Source: Delphinapterus leucas
Lineage: Eukaryota > Chordata > Mammalia > Artiodactyla > Monodontidae
DNA length: 64,000 nucleotides
Assembly (NCBI RefSeq): GCF_002288925.2
Contig: NW_022098069.1
Location: 84,104,755 to 84,168,754, forward strand
Direction of reading: 5' to 3'
Below are positions 25,037 through 36,088 of this stretch, in pieces. Position 1 is the stretch's first letter. Each line of letters starts with the position of its first letter. The position numbers and the translations under genes were made by a program. The notes beneath the pieces are model-generated. The model was not told the DNA's origin. It did no database searches and worked only from the letters and a program-made list of their open reading frames with translations.

Positions 25037-25289
25037 AAAAGCTACCTTCTAATACCACCAAGGGCTGAAAATTAAGTCTTTTTTCCATATTAAAGAATAG
25101 ATAATGGGTGGAACAGAAATTTTTCTTTCAAACTACGGAAGTATCATGAAACTACTCTCAAATCCTTCGGGCTTTATTAGATAATCAAGCTGAAAAGCCA
25201 TGAAAAGATAAACCTTTCCTCCAGGATACAGGTGTAATAAAACCTCTGACCACGTCCTCGAAACAAGGGAAGACGGTATTTTTGAAAAA

Positions 25290-26480
25290 TATTTTCAGGG
25301 ACTATAAAGGAGCCTTTGAAATTAAAATAATCAGAGCAATACAAAATTCAGAGAAGGGTTTAGAGGAGAAGTTGGAGAAATCCCAAAAAGGAAAACAAAA
25401 AGACAAAGAAATGGGAAAAGAGAAGACATTTAAGGAGATTCGGGATCAGAACAGAGGACCGGCAGTCTACAGACGGAAGACGCCCACCCAGTGCCCATCA
25501 CAATGAATGAGACAAGATCCACGTCACAGCGCAGCCACCACGACATCTACAAACACGAGGAATATCTACAAGAGCCTAAAAACTCACCCAGAGGAAAACA
25601 CGGGTCACATACAGAGGAATGGCTCTGGACACATCACCTGTCACGATGAAGCTGGAAGTCAACTGAGCAGTGCCTTCCCAATTCTTCAGGAAGATGATTT
25701 CTAACCCAGGATTCTATACTCAGCCAAACTATCGATTAAACGAGAGTAAAATATTCCAACATTATACGAGATCTCAAAAACAATTATTTCTTGCAAAGCT
25801 ATGGTGAACACGCTCAACCAAAATAGAGAGAAAACTTTAGAAGGAGGCATCTTACCCGGGAAAGAGGTGAAAGGAATTCTCAGGGTGATAGGGAATGTGC
25901 AGCAGGTCTAGGAAGCAACCAGTTTAGAGGAAAGCAGGCTGGTGAGCGGTTCAGGAAGAATTATCCCTTAAAGAAAAGGACAAACTGGATGATGCCCTGT
26001 GGTATGTGAATATACAAAGAGGAGACTGAAACTTTAGGGGGTGGAGGGGGAGAATTGATAGCACAGAAAACGAAGCAAAACAAAGCAGGGCAATTCTCAA
26101 CTCTAGGAAAAAGAAAAAAAAAAAACTGTAGAAGAAGGGAAATGTAATCAAAATCGACTACATATCTCAGCTGTGAATAATGTTTCCATAATCATAATAA
26201 GTGCTGTTGAATATTTAACCAAAACCTTTAACGTAATTATACTGAGAGAACAGAGGAAAAAAGAAGTGGGCAGTGCAAAAAGGAGTGGGTAGGTGACCTA
26301 AATCGTCTTCTTCCTTAGCAGGATGTCTCTCACCCCAAATCTGGAAGAAATAGCTAAAATGTTGAAAGGGGAAGCCTCTGGGGAGCAGGAATCAGGGTGG
26401 AGAAGGGTGGGGTAGTGACTGCTGGGTTTTTGTTCTAAATCCTGTAGAACTTTTGACGCTTAAAACTATGCGCCTGTATC
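25290..26480 (+). repeat. HAL1 (half-L1) copy, decayed
   Basis: Reads in HAL1 order: 'acaaagaaatgggaaaagag', 'agtgcccatcacaatgaatg', 'gaagatgatttctaaccca', 'ctatactcagccaaactatc', 'gtgcagcaggtctaggaag'. The 74-codon frame at 25282-25506 is a remnant of its ORF1-like protein with later stops. Confidence 0.75.
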
Positions 26481-27439
26481 ACTTTGTTTAAAATGGGGTA
26501 TTTAATTTTTAAACAAAATCTGATACTTAACCGGCAAGAATATCAGATTAAGCGGTGTGTTCTTAAACTTTTTGGAATCCAACCCCTTCGAAAAAGAACG
26601 GAAAGCTATAAGTCCTCCCCCAAGTACACACACACACAGGCACAGACACACAACATTTCTGCAAAGGGTATCAGGCAGTTGGTAAATTCCTGAAGGCCAG
26701 GTTAAAAGCCTTAGGATTTCTAGATTCTGCTTTCTTATAGAAGGAAAAAAAAGAAATCCTAATGAAAAACTATTAAAAACACCTACACGATCAGATGAGA
26801 TCATGCTTGGTCTTCGACGCTGGTGACCATCACCTGCGGTTTCCTTGGCCACAAGATGCACCTCGTTCCTAACTATCAAGGAAAGTATGAACTCTGTTTA
26901 CTGCACTTTGCTTCAGCCTTGAAACAGGTTCTCTAAAGCTCAGGAATGTGAATCCCTGTTGGGTTGACTCAGCTGTTTCCATTCTAGAACCGGACATGGA
27001 ATTACGCACTCTTCACCCCATGAGGAAGAGTCCTTCACGTCCCAAATCCCCCAGGTGGGTGTTTTTTCTAACAAAGCAATTACTCTGATGACTTCTTGGT
27101 GAAACTTCTGTAATCAGAGTGGCCCATTTAAGTACTCCAAAACACAAAGTTTACTCTGCTTCTGACTGACCTGCTGCTATATACCCCACCATCAGCTCCA
27201 CGTCGAGTCAGAAGAAATGTCTTGCCATTTAACAGCGATCTTAACGGTTCTGCCAATTTGCTTAAAATATCTATGCCTTTTCTTTCTCTGTGAACTGAGG
27301 GTGACAATAACAGTGTCACTGGACGCTGTCATAAATGGATTGGGTAATTGTGGGAGGCCCGTGTGCATCCCCTGGAACCTGTGATTTGTCACATCTGTCA
27401 CATTAAAGGGGCTTCGCTACAGACCTCAGACAGGGGTAT

Positions 27440-27906
27440 TAGACAGGGGGATTATCCTGGGATTCTAGGTGGGCCCAAACTCATTGCATGAGCCCTTAAG
27501 AGCAGAGAACTTTCTCCAGGCAGAAGAAGAGAGATGAAGCAGAGGGGACACCAGACAGCTGGTGCGGGACTGGCCGGCCCTTGCTGGCTCTGGCAACCAG
27601 GGGGTTCCGAGCAAGCTCTAGGAGCTGGGGGCAGCCTCCCAGCTGGCAGCCAGCAAGGAAACAGGGTCCCCGGTCCTACAAGTGCCAGCTACTATCGGTA
27701 TATTCGGTGGACAATCTGAATGAGCTTTCCTGCAGTTCTCCTCCAGATTCTCCAGTAAGGAACATAGCCCTGCAGACACCTTGTATTTGCCCGGTAAGAC
27801 CCGAGTCAGACTTCTAACCTACAGACTGTAAGATAATAAATCTGTGTTGCTTTAAGCCACTCCGTGTGGGGCAATTTGTTACAGCAGAAGCAGGAAACTC
27901 ATACAG
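27440..27906 (+). repeat. Ancient LTR-type repeat (MaLR/ERVL-like, family unassigned)
   Basis: 'tcattgcatgagcccttaag', 'agaactttctccaggcag', 'cagccagcaaggaaacaggg' and 'ctgtgttgctttaagccact' up to 'aggaaactcatacag' form a common ancient mammalian repeat. A related copy lies at 36420-36775. Confidence 0.55.
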
Positions 27907-28914
27907 TGATATATGTGAAAATACCCAGCAGTGTCTGTGACATCATCAACGTTCAACAAGAGTCAACTGACTTCCTTAAATCAAAAGACAGGGATGGCCA
28001 TACTCCATCCAAAACAACAGACCATAGACTTGTTCTGATAAATGCAGATTTGGGGAATTATAAATTGCCCAGAATATCTACATATTCTAGGCTTCAGGTA
28101 ATTCACTGCCCTTCCTTTCATTTATAAACCTTTCACTGCCTGTCTTGCCTGACAAACTCTAAGTGCCACGTAGGAGAATAAATGCTGGATTGTGTGAACC
28201 AACCCGGCTCCCAAACTCTCCTGCGTACCCCTAGCAGCACCTACCACCTGCACTGAGTGATACCAGGTCTGCTTCTCCCGCTACACTGTGAGCCTCCAGC
28301 GATTCTCCAGTGAGGCACTGGGTCCCACCTTCGAATCTCTGCATGTAGCCCATACTCGGGCACATCACGGGTAATCCATCTGAAAGGCTGTCAAACGATA
28401 TGACGGTGCAACGTGCCATCTGCATCTAAAGTATAAAGTGCACTGCAGTTTCCAAGGTGGCTTGAGGACAGAAGGCCAAGGACACTGTGGTGCTGAGGTC
28501 AGGTTCACCCTGATGCCTGCTGCTCACTCTGCTGGAAGTTTCAGAGGTGAACAGGCCAGCCCTCAAGACAGGGCACTTAGGAACTAAAGTGCCCAGCAAT
28601 TATGCTTCATTAAAGAAAGGTTCATAGGAACAAACGTATGAGACAGACTGTTAAAGGCTACATTTCTGCACATTCAGTAGCCTTACTTACAAAAGATTAA
28701 CGTCTCTGAAACTTGAATTTGATGTTCCCCCAAAAGGCTAAGATATCAAACAACACGGGCCAATGAAAGACAGAAAACAATCCTAAATGAAGTTGCCTGA
28801 CACCCTTCAAGTTAAGGATCATCCATACATTAAACATTTGGAGTTTTAAAAAACCCAGATTCATTACATTCTTAATGAAGCACTTTTTTTAAATCCTTGA
28901 CAACATAATATTTT

Positions 28915-29070
28915 ACAACTTACAAAATTACGTTACATTCATGATTTCATTTTATCCTCAGAACAATCTCTTGAGCTAGATAGAGCAGGTACTACCAACG
29001 ATTAACTCCATTTTACAAGTGAGGGAACTGCAGTTCAGAGAAGTACTTGGACTTAACAAAAGCCTTACTG
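28915..29070 (-). repeat. MIR
   Basis: 'tgatttcattttatcctcag', 'ccattttacaagtgagggaactg' and 'cagagaagtacttgg' in inverted MIR order. Confidence 0.75.
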
Positions 29071-29236
29071 GGGCCAGCTTTCCTGTGCAAAAGAACAGGA
29101 GTAAGTTATCTTTACTACACTATTCATATTACATCCTATCAACATTCAAAACGGTTTTGATGTAGCCAGCAATGATAGACACGTACATGATAAGATCTTT
29201 AAAATGGAAAAGAAAGAAGAAAAAACCATTTGGTAG

Positions 29237-29621
29237 GGCTTCCCTGGTGGCACAGTGGTTAAGAATCCGCCTGCCAAAAAAAAAAAAAAGAATCCACCTG
29301 CCAATGCAGGGGACACGGGTTCGAGCCCTGGCCCGGGAAGATCCCACATGCCGCGGAACAACTAAGCCCGTGAGCCACAGCTACTGAGCCTGCGCTCTAG
29401 AGCCCACGAGCCACAACTACTGAACCCTCGTGCCACAACTATTGAGCCCGCGTTTCTCGAGCCCGTGCTCCACAACAAGAGAAGCCACCGCAATGAGAAG
29501 CCCGCGCACCGCAACAAAGAGTAGCCCCCGCTCGCCGCAACTAGAGAAAGCCCGCGTGCAGCAACGAAGACCCAACGCAGCCAAAAATTAATTAATTAAT
29601 TAATTAATTAAAAAAAAAAAA
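29237..29621 (+). mobile_element. CHR-2 SINE with duplicated head split by an A14 tract
   Basis: The first 39 bp ('gcttccctggtggcacagtg' to 'ccgcctgcc') are followed by 14 A (29276-29289), then 'gaatccacctgccaatgcagg' and the rest of a normal CHR-2. The flanks 'aaaaccatttggtag' and 'aaaacattcggtag' form one duplication around the whole. Confidence 0.92.
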
Positions 29622-30304
29622 AAACATTCGGTAGGTGATGTGGGATGGGGGGGGAAGTAACAGCAAAGACTTAGATTTATAGTCTAAGAAAAAATTTATC
29701 CCTGAATTTCTAGTTCTAGGCAAACAATGCTTAGACAAGATGATTTATAGAATATCATCATCTAAAAAACGGCGAAAGCACCATCAGTTCTTTAAGGTGG
29801 GGTGGATTCAGCACTCTGATTAGGCCAGCAGGGAAGAACTGGTTAACCCTCTTCCTCCAGTAAAGAACAAGAGGAACAACATGGAAAAGCAGAGCTCAAA
29901 CGCTATCTTCTCCATCCCCAGGCATTCTCTTCCATGAAACACCCTTTTCATTTAATCCATATAAAAATCAGGCCTTCTTGCAGAACAAGTATTAACTAGT
30001 TTTCAGTGAAAACATTAAGACAATCTAAGGAAAACTTCAAAGAAAAAAGACAATCTAAGGAAACCACAAAGAAAATCCATTTGCGTTTCTGAAGACCCCT
30101 CCCAAAAAATAAGATCCCTAACAGAACAAACCACATGGAGTATGTAACAGAGCGCTTTTTTTAAAATTAATTAAAGACCACAAATCAAAATAAGGACAAA
30201 AATCCTACCTAACATGAAAATATAATTTGATGGCATCACTCCTTGACCAAACATCTACCGTCTATGTTTCATCCCTGTAATGATCCAAATAAGAATAGCA
30301 GAGA

Positions 30305-30429
30305 GGGAATTCCCTGGAGCTCCGGTGGTTACGACTCTGTGCTCTCACTGCCGAGGGCCCGGGTTCAATCCCTGGTCGGGGAACTAAGATCCCACAAGCT
30401 GTGCAGCGCAGCCAAAAAACAAACAAACA
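30305..30429 (+). mobile_element. CHR-1-type SINE
   Basis: 'gggaattccctggagctccg', B-box 'gggttcaatccctgg' and a 'caaacaaacaa' tail. Perfect 14-bp duplication 'aagaatagcagaga' on both sides, starting at 30291 and 30430. Confidence 0.94.
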
Positions 30430-30919
30430 AAGAATAGCAGAGAAAATCGTGTATCCTTTTGACAGACATGTGGCTTTAAAATAATCGAGCACACCAAATT
30501 CCCATCTTGCCAAACAGATAAATTGGGAGATTAATATTTTGAAGGATTTATTACTAGAGTCCTTAGAAGTAGCGCTTCCTTATAGGTCATTTAACATATG
30601 TAAATTTTTGCAAGTAATAATTTTAAACTATGCTTGAAACCATTACACAAAGCCACATACACTTACTCAAGGTACTCCCAAAATTCACTTATTTCAGAGT
30701 CTCCGAATTAAAATCTCTGTTAGAGACTGCGGCATAAAAGAAGCCTGCAGTTGGCCGACTTCATGTGACACTCAAAAGATCAGCAGAATGCTCCTGCCAA
30801 GAGTTCTGCATCCAACAATTTCATTAAGGAAAACTTCAAACCAATTTGATAGAGCACAGATGCTGCAAGCAAAATGTGGTTATGAAGAAGATGCAAGACA
30901 ATATCAAAAAGTGGCCTAG

Positions 30920-31291
30920 GGACTTCCCTGGTGGCGCAGTGGTTAAGACTCCACCTGCCAATGCAGGGACACGGGTTTGAGCCCTGGTCCGGGAAGATCT
31001 CACATGCCGCGGGGCAACGAAGCCTGTGTGCCACAACTACTGAGCCTGTGCTCTAGTGCCCATGAGCCACAACTACTGAGCCTGCGTGCCACAACTACTG
31101 AGCCCATGCGCCACAACTACTGAAGCCTGCATGCCAAGAGCCTGTGCTCCGCAACAAAGAGAAGCCACCACAATGAGAAGCCCACCCACCGCAACGAAGA
31201 GTAGCCCCCGCTCGCCGCAACTAGAGAAAGCCTGCACGCAGCAACTAAGACCCAACGCAGCCAAAAAATAAATAAATAAATCTATTTTAAA
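30920..31291 (+). mobile_element. CHR-2 SINE
   Basis: Complete head, repeated 'ccacaactactgagcc' phrases and 'aaataaataaataaat' tail. Target-site duplication 'aaaaagt-g/t-gccta' at 30906 and 31292. Confidence 0.95.
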
Positions 31292-32177
31292 AAAAAGTTG
31301 CCTAAGCTTCCATCATAGACCTGCTCCTTCAACTCCGAGACAAAGTATACACCCATGCAACTGTGGAAAGAAAAAAAAAAAAAGGAAAGAAGGAAAAAGA
31401 ACTTCTACTTTAGAATCTACATTTTCAAAGATCCCCATTATTTATACAACTGCCACTAAGAGAACTTTCCTCTGCTTTATTTGGTTGAAAGAATTTAAAG
31501 GTTTAGGGCTGACAAGGTTCTTACCTAGTTTAAAAACCTCAAAGGTGAGGAAACTGAAGCCTAGTGGTTCTGCAGGAACAAATGGCAACTTTATTCCAGA
31601 GCCAGAATCAGACCAAATAAATTCAAATCAAGTACTCTACACTGTACAACAAACACTAGGAAGTTACAGCAAATGTTAATCTAAAAACCCTTAGGAGAAT
31701 TGAAGAATTGCAGATTTTAAATCACAGGAAAGACTTGGCTCCGTGGTACGGAAAAAGGACCTCTCATGTAGAAGGACCTCTCATTTTGATACACCTCTTC
31801 CTCTCTGGGTACTACAGCAAACCACCCTGTCCTTGAAGACCACAGCTCTCAGAGGGCTGGGCATGAGGACGTCAGGGAAGACTTCAGAAAGAACTCACCT
31901 AAACTGAGACTGTAAGCATGGGTGAAAGCCTGGAGCCGGGCGTAGGGCAGATGGAAGAGAGAGGGCAGAGAAGTCAGAGTGAAGGGCCTGCAGGCTGTCT
32001 GGACTTCATAACAGCGACAGCTGCAGTTAGGACCACATTTTCATCTTGCATTCCTGTTATTTATACACCATCTTGTTCACAAAGAATTTCCATTTGGGCA
32101 TTAGAGCTACTTGTGCCTATAGCTCAGTTTTCTGTCTTGGACCAGAACACTCTGAAAAGGAAAAGACTTTTCAGAGT

Positions 32178-32203
32178 CTTGTTAGACTTGCAAGTCTAAC
32201 AAG
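32178..32203. repeat. Perfect 26-bp palindrome
   Basis: The half-site cttgttagacttg is followed directly by its reverse complement, with no spacer. A third partial arm 'cttgttagact' follows at 32205-32215. Confidence 0.95.
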
Positions 32204-33018
32204 GCTTGTTAGACTTTGCGTTCCCCAGGGAAAAGAATCATCCCTGGAACATAATAGGTGTTTTCATAAGTTTGATAAAAGGGTAAGTGAATGACCCCAG
32301 TTTATTTAAGTGGCTGAGAGACACACAGCCTGCAGGGTGGTAGCAGATCTCCTTGCCATCAGGCTGAAATCCAAGTCTCCCGATCCACAACCTCACCCCT
32401 GCTATTCCTTCTGTAAACCTGACCTCTAACTGTAACTGCCTTGGCCTCATTCCGTGGGTGTGGATTCCCCTCCTTCAAACGCACTTTCCAGCCCGCCAAA
32501 TTCTTGGGAAAGTTTCTTCCACTCTCCAGGAGCTGAGAGAGCTGCAAAGTTAAATCTGGCTTTCCAGAGCTTTTTTTTTTCCCCAATCCTAACGGAAGAA
32601 ATCAACAAGCGCCGGGCAGAGGGACCAGGCTCCCTCCAATCAGAGCCGGCTCCCGCCAGGCCGGCCAAGCCTCGCGCCCGAGCAGGAAACGCGGCGGCCT
32701 GACTCGCGGTCCCCAGGCGCGGTGACAGCCCCGCGCTCCCCGGGGGCCGGGCCGGGGAGAGGAGCGGGTTCCCGGGGAAGCGCAGCCGCTTCTGTTCAAG
32801 TGGCAAATAAGGCAATAAATAAAACAGCGGGTCAGCTGTCAGACGCAGGCCATCTGCGTGCCCCACGCACAGCCGGCTACAGCCCGACGGGCGCCACTAC
32901 CCGCACAAAGACGCCCCGAAACACATGAAACCCCCAACACAAACGCACGCACGCGTGGGGCGGAGGGGAGCCTGCCCCCGGTACTGATCACACCCCGACG
33001 AGATGCGGGGGGAGGGGA

Positions 33019-33430
33019 CGGGGCACAGCCCTCCAACTCGCAGGGTGGCCAGGACACCGCGCGCGCAGGTCCACGCAGAGCCACCCTCAGTGACACACAA
33101 ACACTCAGTGAACCAGTCATGGGGGTGGGGAGCGAGAAAAGGCCCCACTCTCAGAGTGCCCAGGATCCCTACGATCGAGGGTCCACACGGTCACCCTCAA
33201 GAAGACACAGCGAACCAGTCACACCAGGGGTGAAGGGGAGGGGGGACAGAGACAGTCTCCCACTCTCAGGATGTCCGGGATCCCCACGCGAGAGGGCCCA
33301 CGCAGAGCTACCTTCGGTGACACAGCGAACCAGCCACTCCACGGAGTGAGTGGGGACCGAGACAGTCCCCCACTCTCAGGGTCACCAGGACCCCGCGCGG
33401 GGCTTCACGCGCGGATCCACGCGGAGTCGC
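33019..33430. repeat. About 112-bp tandem repeat, 3.5 diverged copies
   Basis: The marker 'ccactctcag' or a close variant recurs at 33033, 33145, 33260 and 33370 (spacings 112, 115, 110), each followed by a variant of 'ccaggatcccc-acg'. A second marker, 'gaaccagtca', recurs at 33110, 33212 and 33327. The copies differ by many substitutions. The array sits in the CpG island, in inferred AFAP1 intron 1. Confidence 0.8.
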
Positions 33431-33594
33431 GGCAAGCGCGGTGCCTCCTCGGTGCCACCCCGAGGCCGAGACCATACCCGGCGCCCAGACGCGCGACGGC
33501 CCGGTCAGTCCCCCTCTGCGTCCCCGTCCCACAGTCGCTCAGGGCGGCGGCCGCCAACTCGGGTAGCGACCTCGCGGCGCCCCTCTCGGACCTG

Positions 33595-33960
33595 CCACAC
33601 CCGGCGGGGACCCCAGCCCGGCCCAGGACCCCTGCCGCCTGGGACCCCCGTCCAGCCCCGGGACCTCCGCCCGGCAACCTCGTCCGGCTCGCGGACCTCA
33701 GTCCTCTCGGGGACCCCCGCCCGGCCCAGGACCCCTGTCGCCTGAGTCCCCCGCCCGGCCTGGGACCCCTGTCCGGCCCAGAACCTCGCCCGGCTCCGGG
33801 ACCCCTGCCTCCCGAGGAGTCCCCCCGCCCGGCTGGGACCCCTGCCGCCTGGGACCCCGTCCGGCCCCGGGACCTCCGCCCGGCCGTGGGACCCTCTCCC
33901 AGCCCCGGAACCCATGTCCGCCGAGGACCCCCGCCCGGCCCGGCCCCGCCGCCCGCCGCC
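33595..33960. repeat. Short-period GC-rich minisatellite (ggaccccngcccggcc-like units)
   Basis: Irregular units built on 'ggacccctg', 'cgcccggcc' and 'cgcctgggac' repeat across about 365 bp. The C-runs on the plus strand give G-runs on the minus strand, with G-quadruplex potential just downstream of the inferred promoter. Confidence 0.75.
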
Positions 33961-33964
33961 TCAC

Positions 33965-34200
33965 CTCAGGCCGCCTCCCGGGCAGCACTCACTCCTTGCC
34001 GGAGGTGCCCTGGCCGAGCGAGGCGGAGCCGAGCAGCCCGCAGAGCCGGAGTCGCCGCAACAATGGAGCCCCGGGGCGGGGCCGCCTCGCAGCGGTCTCA
34101 GCCCCTCTCGCGCTCAGGGTCCGGCTCCGTCTCCCGCTCCGCGAAGAGCAGCTGCCGGCGAGAGGTTGCAACTGGGCTCGGGCAACGCGCAGGCGCACTC
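33965..34200 (-). other. AFAP1: AFAP1 non-coding first exon (inferred)
   Basis: The position and strand match the gene that follows ABLIM2 in human 4p16.1. On the minus strand two splice donors are visible, GGA|GTGAGT (exon end 33993) and the stronger GAG|GTGAGG (exon end 33965), 28 nt apart. AFAP1 is an actin-filament-associated adaptor with two PH domains that binds Src; its start codon is, as I remember, in exon 2, which is not in this window. The transcription start is set arbitrarily near 34200, just downstream of the NRF1-like and GC-box elements. The paralogue AFAP1L1 would be the alternative, but no short coding first exon of that protein is visible. Identity rests on synteny, not on protein sequence. 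Confidence 0.5.
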
Positions 34201-34300
34201 GCCCCACCCGCGCCCCTCCGCCCCGCCCCCGGCGGCGCCCGGCGCTCGGGGCCCGCCCCCCAACCAATGGAGAGGGAGCTGAGCGCAGAGGGCGGGGCCT
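34180..34300 (-). promoter_or_regulatory. AFAP1: TATA-less CpG-island core promoter (AFAP1, inferred)
   Basis: Visible elements are an NRF1-like site cgcgcaggcgca (34186-34197), GC boxes at 34221-34230, 34251-34260 and 34291-34299, and a CCAAT box at 34264-34268, which is inverted relative to minus-strand transcription. No TATA box is seen. The arrangement suits a housekeeping-type promoter and could also fire in the plus direction. Confidence 0.55.
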
Positions 34301-34559
34301 GTAGAAACAAAGGGAGGTGGGGCGGGGCCGTTCCAGGGCTGGGCTGCTGGGTCCCGCGGGGGCCAAACCCAGAGCGACAGGATTCGCGGTCCAACCCGGT
34401 CCGACCCGGGGAGGCCGGGCGTAAAGTCCACTTGGAATCCGCTCAGCAAGCCGTGCTCATCCCAAACCCGGAACTCAAGTTTATCGGATTGGCCTGCTTT
34501 ACAGAAAGGGAAACAGGCCCAAGGAGCGAGACCACCTGCCCCCCACGTCACAAAGTCCC

Positions 34560-34690
34560 ATTCACTCGTTCATCTTTTATTCATTAAACAAACATTTTCG
34601 CAGCCCGTAAGGTGTGCGGTCGGAGTGGAGTAGAGGCATACTTGGCCCTCCCTTAAGGAGCTCCGTCAGGCAGGACCAGAGATTTCTCGG
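34560..34690 (-). repeat. L2 3' end, inverted
   Basis: 'tcgttcatcttttattcattaaacaaacattt' then 'cttggccctcccttaaggagctcc' match an inverted L2 tail, at the right edge of the CpG island. Confidence 0.55.
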
Positions 34691-34974
34691 AGTCACTTTA
34701 ACCCACGATGAAGCAGCGCAGAGCAGAGCTGTTTCCCTTTCCTACCTCAAAGCTTTTGTGGCTACGCTGTTCCGTATCTGCAATGCTCCCCTCTCCCCAC
34801 CTGTCACCCCCCGTGTATCCAAGTACCAATCATCCATAAAACCGCTGTCCTCGCCGTCTTTTTGATCTTTGGGCGTCGTGTGACCCCGCATTCCCAGTTT
34901 TCCTCCCCATCACTAGCGGCTCCTCCGGGAGTCTCCGGGATACACCCCTTCTCTGCCCAACCTCTCGGTGCTGG

Positions 34975-35470
34975 GGTGTTAGGGTGGCCCATGGCTCGGG
35001 CATGGACCCTCCTACCGAGAATCTCAGGCTCTCCCAGGCTTTCAACCATCCACAGGCTGCGGTGACTGGCCAGCTCTGTATCTCCAGCCCTGACCTCCCC
35101 TGCCTACGCAGCTGGACGCCCAGGAGGCATCTCAAATGTCTCACCATCAAAACAAAGTGCTTTACTCAATGCCCCCCACCTGCCCCTCCACATTCTTCTT
35201 TCTCAGTAAATGGCCTCAACCATCTGCCCAGGTGCTCAGCTTGAAACCTGAAATCCTCCTGGACTACGTTCTTCCCCCACCCCCACCTGCCAGGCCTGCC
35301 TTCTCTGCATCCCCATGCATCCGTGGCCACCTTAGTTACAGCACCAGCTGGAGCTTTCCATATGAGTGGTTTCCTCCCACCTCCAGTGAAGTGTGACCTC
35401 TCTAGGACAAGGCAGGGGTCTGAGTCATTTCTTGTGCAGAACAGAGCCTGGCACCCTGAAGGCACTCAGG
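34975..35470 (+). repeat. L2 fragment
   Basis: 'ggaggcatctcaaatgtctc', 'tcagtaaatggcctcaaccat' and 'gaaatcctcctggactacg' follow the L2 interior; 'gtgcagaacagagcctggca' is L2-tail-like. Confidence 0.6.
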
Positions 35471-35542
35471 GTTGCTGGTAGAAGGAATGGATGCATGGAT
35501 AAGGTCTTGACAGTGACTGGGGCAGACCCTATCCCCATCTCC

Positions 35543-35543
<1 letters not shown>

Positions 35544-35586
<43 letters not shown>

Positions 35587-35607
35587 GCGCGCGCGCACAC
35601 GCACACC
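35544..35607. repeat. (CA)n/(CG)n microsatellite
   Basis: Long CA run followed by 'gcgcgcgcgcacacgcacac'. Confidence 0.95.
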
Positions 35608-35769
35608 ACTGAAAGCCCAGTTTCCAGTCTGATTTGCCAAATTCCTCCCTGGAGATAAGAAACTTCCCTATGCCCTTTCAGCCAGGCCCCATGTTTGGAG
35701 GATGTACTCAGAGATCAGGAACAAAAAATCTCAGAAAGGGAAGTAGTTACTGCAAAGGACAGCACCCAG

Positions 35770-35900
35770 TCCCAGACCTCTTTGCTCATGCTGCCCTCTG
35801 CCTGACACACTTTTCTCCCTCTACCTGGCCAACTCCCACTGACCATTCAATGTCTCACCTTCAGTGTCAATTTCCCCAGGAGGGCTTTGTAGCCCCCTCT
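35770..35900 (+). repeat. L2 fragment
   Basis: 'cctctttgctcatgctgccctctgcctgac', 'ggccaactcccactgaccattcaatg' and 'ttccccaggagggctttg' match L2. Confidence 0.65.
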
Positions 35901-36088
35901 GCGCCAAGTACAACCATGGCAGACACACCCTGAGGTGACCCCCAATGAGTCACACCCCTGTATGATCTCCCCCTCTTGGCTGCGGGCAGAACCTGTGACA
36001 CCTTCTGGCCAATACAGAATACAGGTGACAGAGGTGATGAATTGTCACTCCCCGGGTCACATTACATCACATAAGAATTCATCTTAAA

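Larger units (their letters stand above)
1..33964 (-). other. AFAP1: Inferred AFAP1 intron 1 (open at the left edge)
   Basis: No AFAP1 coding exon is recognised here. Repeats are listed separately. I see nothing assignable at 1.0-2.84, 3.64-4.36, 4.79-5.88, 7.22-8.32, 8.51-9.54, 10.0-10.48, 17.5-18.6, 19.73-21.69, 26.5-27.4, 27.91-28.91, 29.65-30.29 and 31.31-32.6 kb, apart from the candidate exon, the GC-rich islet and the palindrome reported among the findings. Confidence 0.45.
32600..34470. promoter_or_regulatory. CpG island
   Basis: Dense CpG and very high GC over about 1.9 kb, in contrast with AT-rich intronic DNA on the left. It covers the inferred AFAP1 promoter, exon 1 and the start of intron 1, and holds two minisatellite-like arrays. 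Several open frames of 100-438 codons cross it in many frames; they reflect a shortage of stop codons and are not called as genes. Confidence 0.9.

Noticed and set aside
25282..25506. Lys/Glu-rich 74-codon frame that looks like a coiled-coil protein
   Set aside because: It is a remnant of the HAL1 ORF1-like region followed by stops and decayed HAL1 sequence.
1..33964. AFAP1 coding exon 2
   Set aside because: I looked for the start of the AFAP1 protein on the minus strand and found no match, so the coding part must lie beyond the left edge.
33271..34587. 438-codon plus-strand open frame
   Set aside because: It lies in the CpG island and minisatellites, is almost all Pro/Arg/Ala/Gly, and overlapping frames on both strands are open too. 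Low stop density explains it.
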